A stretch of 8,180 bases of DNA from Rhodospirillaceae bacterium. Its GTDB lineage: Bacteria; Pseudomonadota; Alphaproteobacteria; Rhodospirillales; Magnetospirillaceae. The position numbers were made by a program, and so were the translations under genes. Location of the stretch: the NCBI GenBank assembly GCA_013349735.1, contig DUZC01000086.1, positions 1 to 8,180 of the forward strand, written 5' to 3'. This document shows, piece after piece, positions 7,097-8,180 of the stretch. How positions within the stretch are numbered: position 1 is the first letter of the stretch; the number at the start of each line of letters is the position of its first letter. Under the pieces are notes generated by a model. That model had not been told where the DNA came from. It was given only the letters and a program-made list of their open reading frames with translations, and did no database searches.

Positions 7097-8180
7097 CCCA
7101 AGGCATCGCCATCCGGGCCGAACATCTCAGCAAGCGCTACCGGCTGCGCGAAGGCGGTGGCGTTACGGGACTGGTCGGCAATTTGAATCGCCGCTTGCGC
7201 CAGCGCGGCGGGGACCAGCCGGCGGCCCCCCAATCGCATTTCTGGGCCCTGGACGATGTCAGTTTTGACATCCATAAGGGCGAGGTCGTTGGCATCATCG
7301 GCCATAATGGCGCCGGGAAAAGCACCTTGCTGAAAATTCTGACCCGGATCACCAATCCGACCCGCGGCAGCGCACGGGTTACCGGTCGGGTTGGCATGTT
7401 GCTTGAGGTCGGGACCGGCTTTCACGGCGACCTGACCGGCCGGGAAAATGTTTTTCTAAACGGCGCCATACTTGGCATGACCCGTAAGGAAATTCGCCGC
7501 AAATATGACGATATCGTCGCCTTCGCCGAAATCGCCGATTTTATGGATCTGCCGGTCCGCCATTATTCTTCGGGAATGTGCCTGCGTCTGGCCTTGTCCG
7601 TGGCGGTTCATCTCGATGCCGAGGTGATTTTCCTCGACGAGATCTGGGCGGTGGGGGACCAGTCTTTCCAGACCAAGACCTGGCGCCGTATTGAAGAACT
7701 GATCGGCAGTGGCCGCACTTTTGTCATCGTCGCCCACAATCTGGAAACCATCGAACGTTTATGCAACCGTTGCCTTTTGATCGATCACGGCCGCTTGACC
7801 ATGGATGGGACGCCAACCGCGGTAATCGCCCGCTATCGCGAAGAAATCCGCCAAAGGGCCCGTCAGGATCTGGAGGGGACAAGCGGTCAGGCCCTGCGCC
7901 TCGCGGTCATTGATGCCCATCTGACGGCCAACGAGGTGCGGCCCGGCGATTTTCTTGACTGCCGGCTGGAGCTGGAGGTCGACCGGACCGGCGAAATCGA
8001 TTTGGCGCTTTCTGTCCGCGACGCCAACCTTCGCCCGGTCGCCACCGGACTGGACGCCGTCGGACTGCAGCGCTGGTCAACCCAGCCAGTCGTCAGCGGA
8101 CGCAACCATTTTCGCTGCGCCTTCCCGGCGGCCTTTTCCTGTGGCGGCGGCTATGAGCTGGTGCTGGAAGTGCGGTCCGG
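7093..8180 (+). CDS. Wzt-like ABC transporter ATPase with C-terminal domain, cut by the right edge
   Basis: This is the cytoplasmic ATPase partner of the upstream permease, driving polysaccharide export. It starts with GTG (7093) overlapping the permease stop, and 362 codons are visible without interruption. The nucleotide-binding domain has Walker A GHNGAGKST (70-78, K76), the signature YSSGMCLRLALS (158-169), Walker B EVIFLDEIWAVGD (177-189, catalytic E183) and the switch His H215 in VAHNLE. The region from roughly 240 to 250 is a helical linker (REEIRQRARQDLEG). From about 260 a beta-rich domain begins (LRLAVIDAHLTANEVRPGDF), resembling the Wzt C-terminal module that in E. coli O9a binds the non-reducing end of the O-antigen. 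This points to a terminator-recognising exporter rather than a short KpsT type, but the domain is incomplete here. The motifs deviate from the family at IWAVGD (usually VLAVGD), AHN (usually SHD) and SGMC (usually SGMY); all catalytic residues remain, so the protein should be active. Confidence 0.92.
   Translation, partial: MTQGIAIRAEHLSKRYRLREGGGVTGLVGNLNRRLRQRGGDQPAAPQSHFWALDDVSFDIHKGEVVGIIGHNGAGKSTLLKILTRITNPTRGSARVTGRVGMLLEVGTGFHGDLTGRENVFLNGAILGMTRKEIRRKYDDIVAFAEIADFMDLPVRHYSSGMCLRLALSVAVHLDAEVIFLDEIWAVGDQSFQTKTWRRIEELIGSGRTFVIVAHNLETIERLCNRCLLIDHGRLTMDGTPTAVIARYREEIRQRARQDLEGTSGQALRLAVIDAHLTANEVRPGDFLDCRLELEVDRTGEIDLALSVRDANLRPVATGLDAVGLQRWSTQPVVSGRNHFRCAFPAAFSCGGGYELVLEVRS

Noticed and set aside
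6359..7737. Minus-strand frames within the exporter genes (6359-6853, 7060-7425, 7456-7737)
   Set aside because: They lie opposite clear permease and ATPase coding sequence, are His- and Gln-rich as expected for antisense frames, and show no domain.

Overview
The window looks like ordinary chromosome from an alphaproteobacterium. GC content is moderately high, and the minus strand carries glyQ, glyS and ppdK head to tail; I recall this order from Rhodospirillales and related groups. The protein sequences fit that placement, but genus cannot be fixed from this window and the taxonomic call is an inference.

Left part (1-5059, minus strand): a housekeeping operon. It runs glyQ (glycyl-tRNA synthetase alpha), glyS (beta) and ppdK (pyruvate, phosphate dikinase). 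Gaps are tiny: glyQ and glyS are 5 bases apart, or overlap by GTGA if an alternative glyS start is used, and glyS and ppdK are 21 bases apart. ppdK runs off the left edge after 693 of roughly 885-890 expected codons. GlyQ and GlyS form the heterotetrameric synthetase that charges tRNA-Gly. PpdK interconverts pyruvate and phosphoenolpyruvate.

Middle (5060-6277): a 119-base divergent gap with a candidate glyQ promoter, then a plus-strand gene for a secreted trypsin-fold serine protease with an intact His/Asp/Ser triad. It is followed by a 223-base non-coding stretch holding a small CUUG-loop hairpin, a degenerate copy of a CTTCGTG-type intergenic repeat, and a 7-bp perfect inverted repeat just ahead of the next gene.

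Right part (6278-8180, plus strand): the start of a polysaccharide export locus. An ABC-2 type permease of the Wzm/KpsM/TagG family is joined by a GTGA overlap to its ATPase, a Wzt-like protein. The ATPase carries a C-terminal extension that begins after the nucleotide-binding domain and is cut by the right edge. Together they would export a lipid-linked glycan such as O-antigen across the inner membrane.

I found no tRNA, rRNA, CRISPR array, insertion sequence or phage gene. I see no convincing sign of a previously undescribed system; the findings are modest points about the protease, the ATPase motifs and the intergenic structure.
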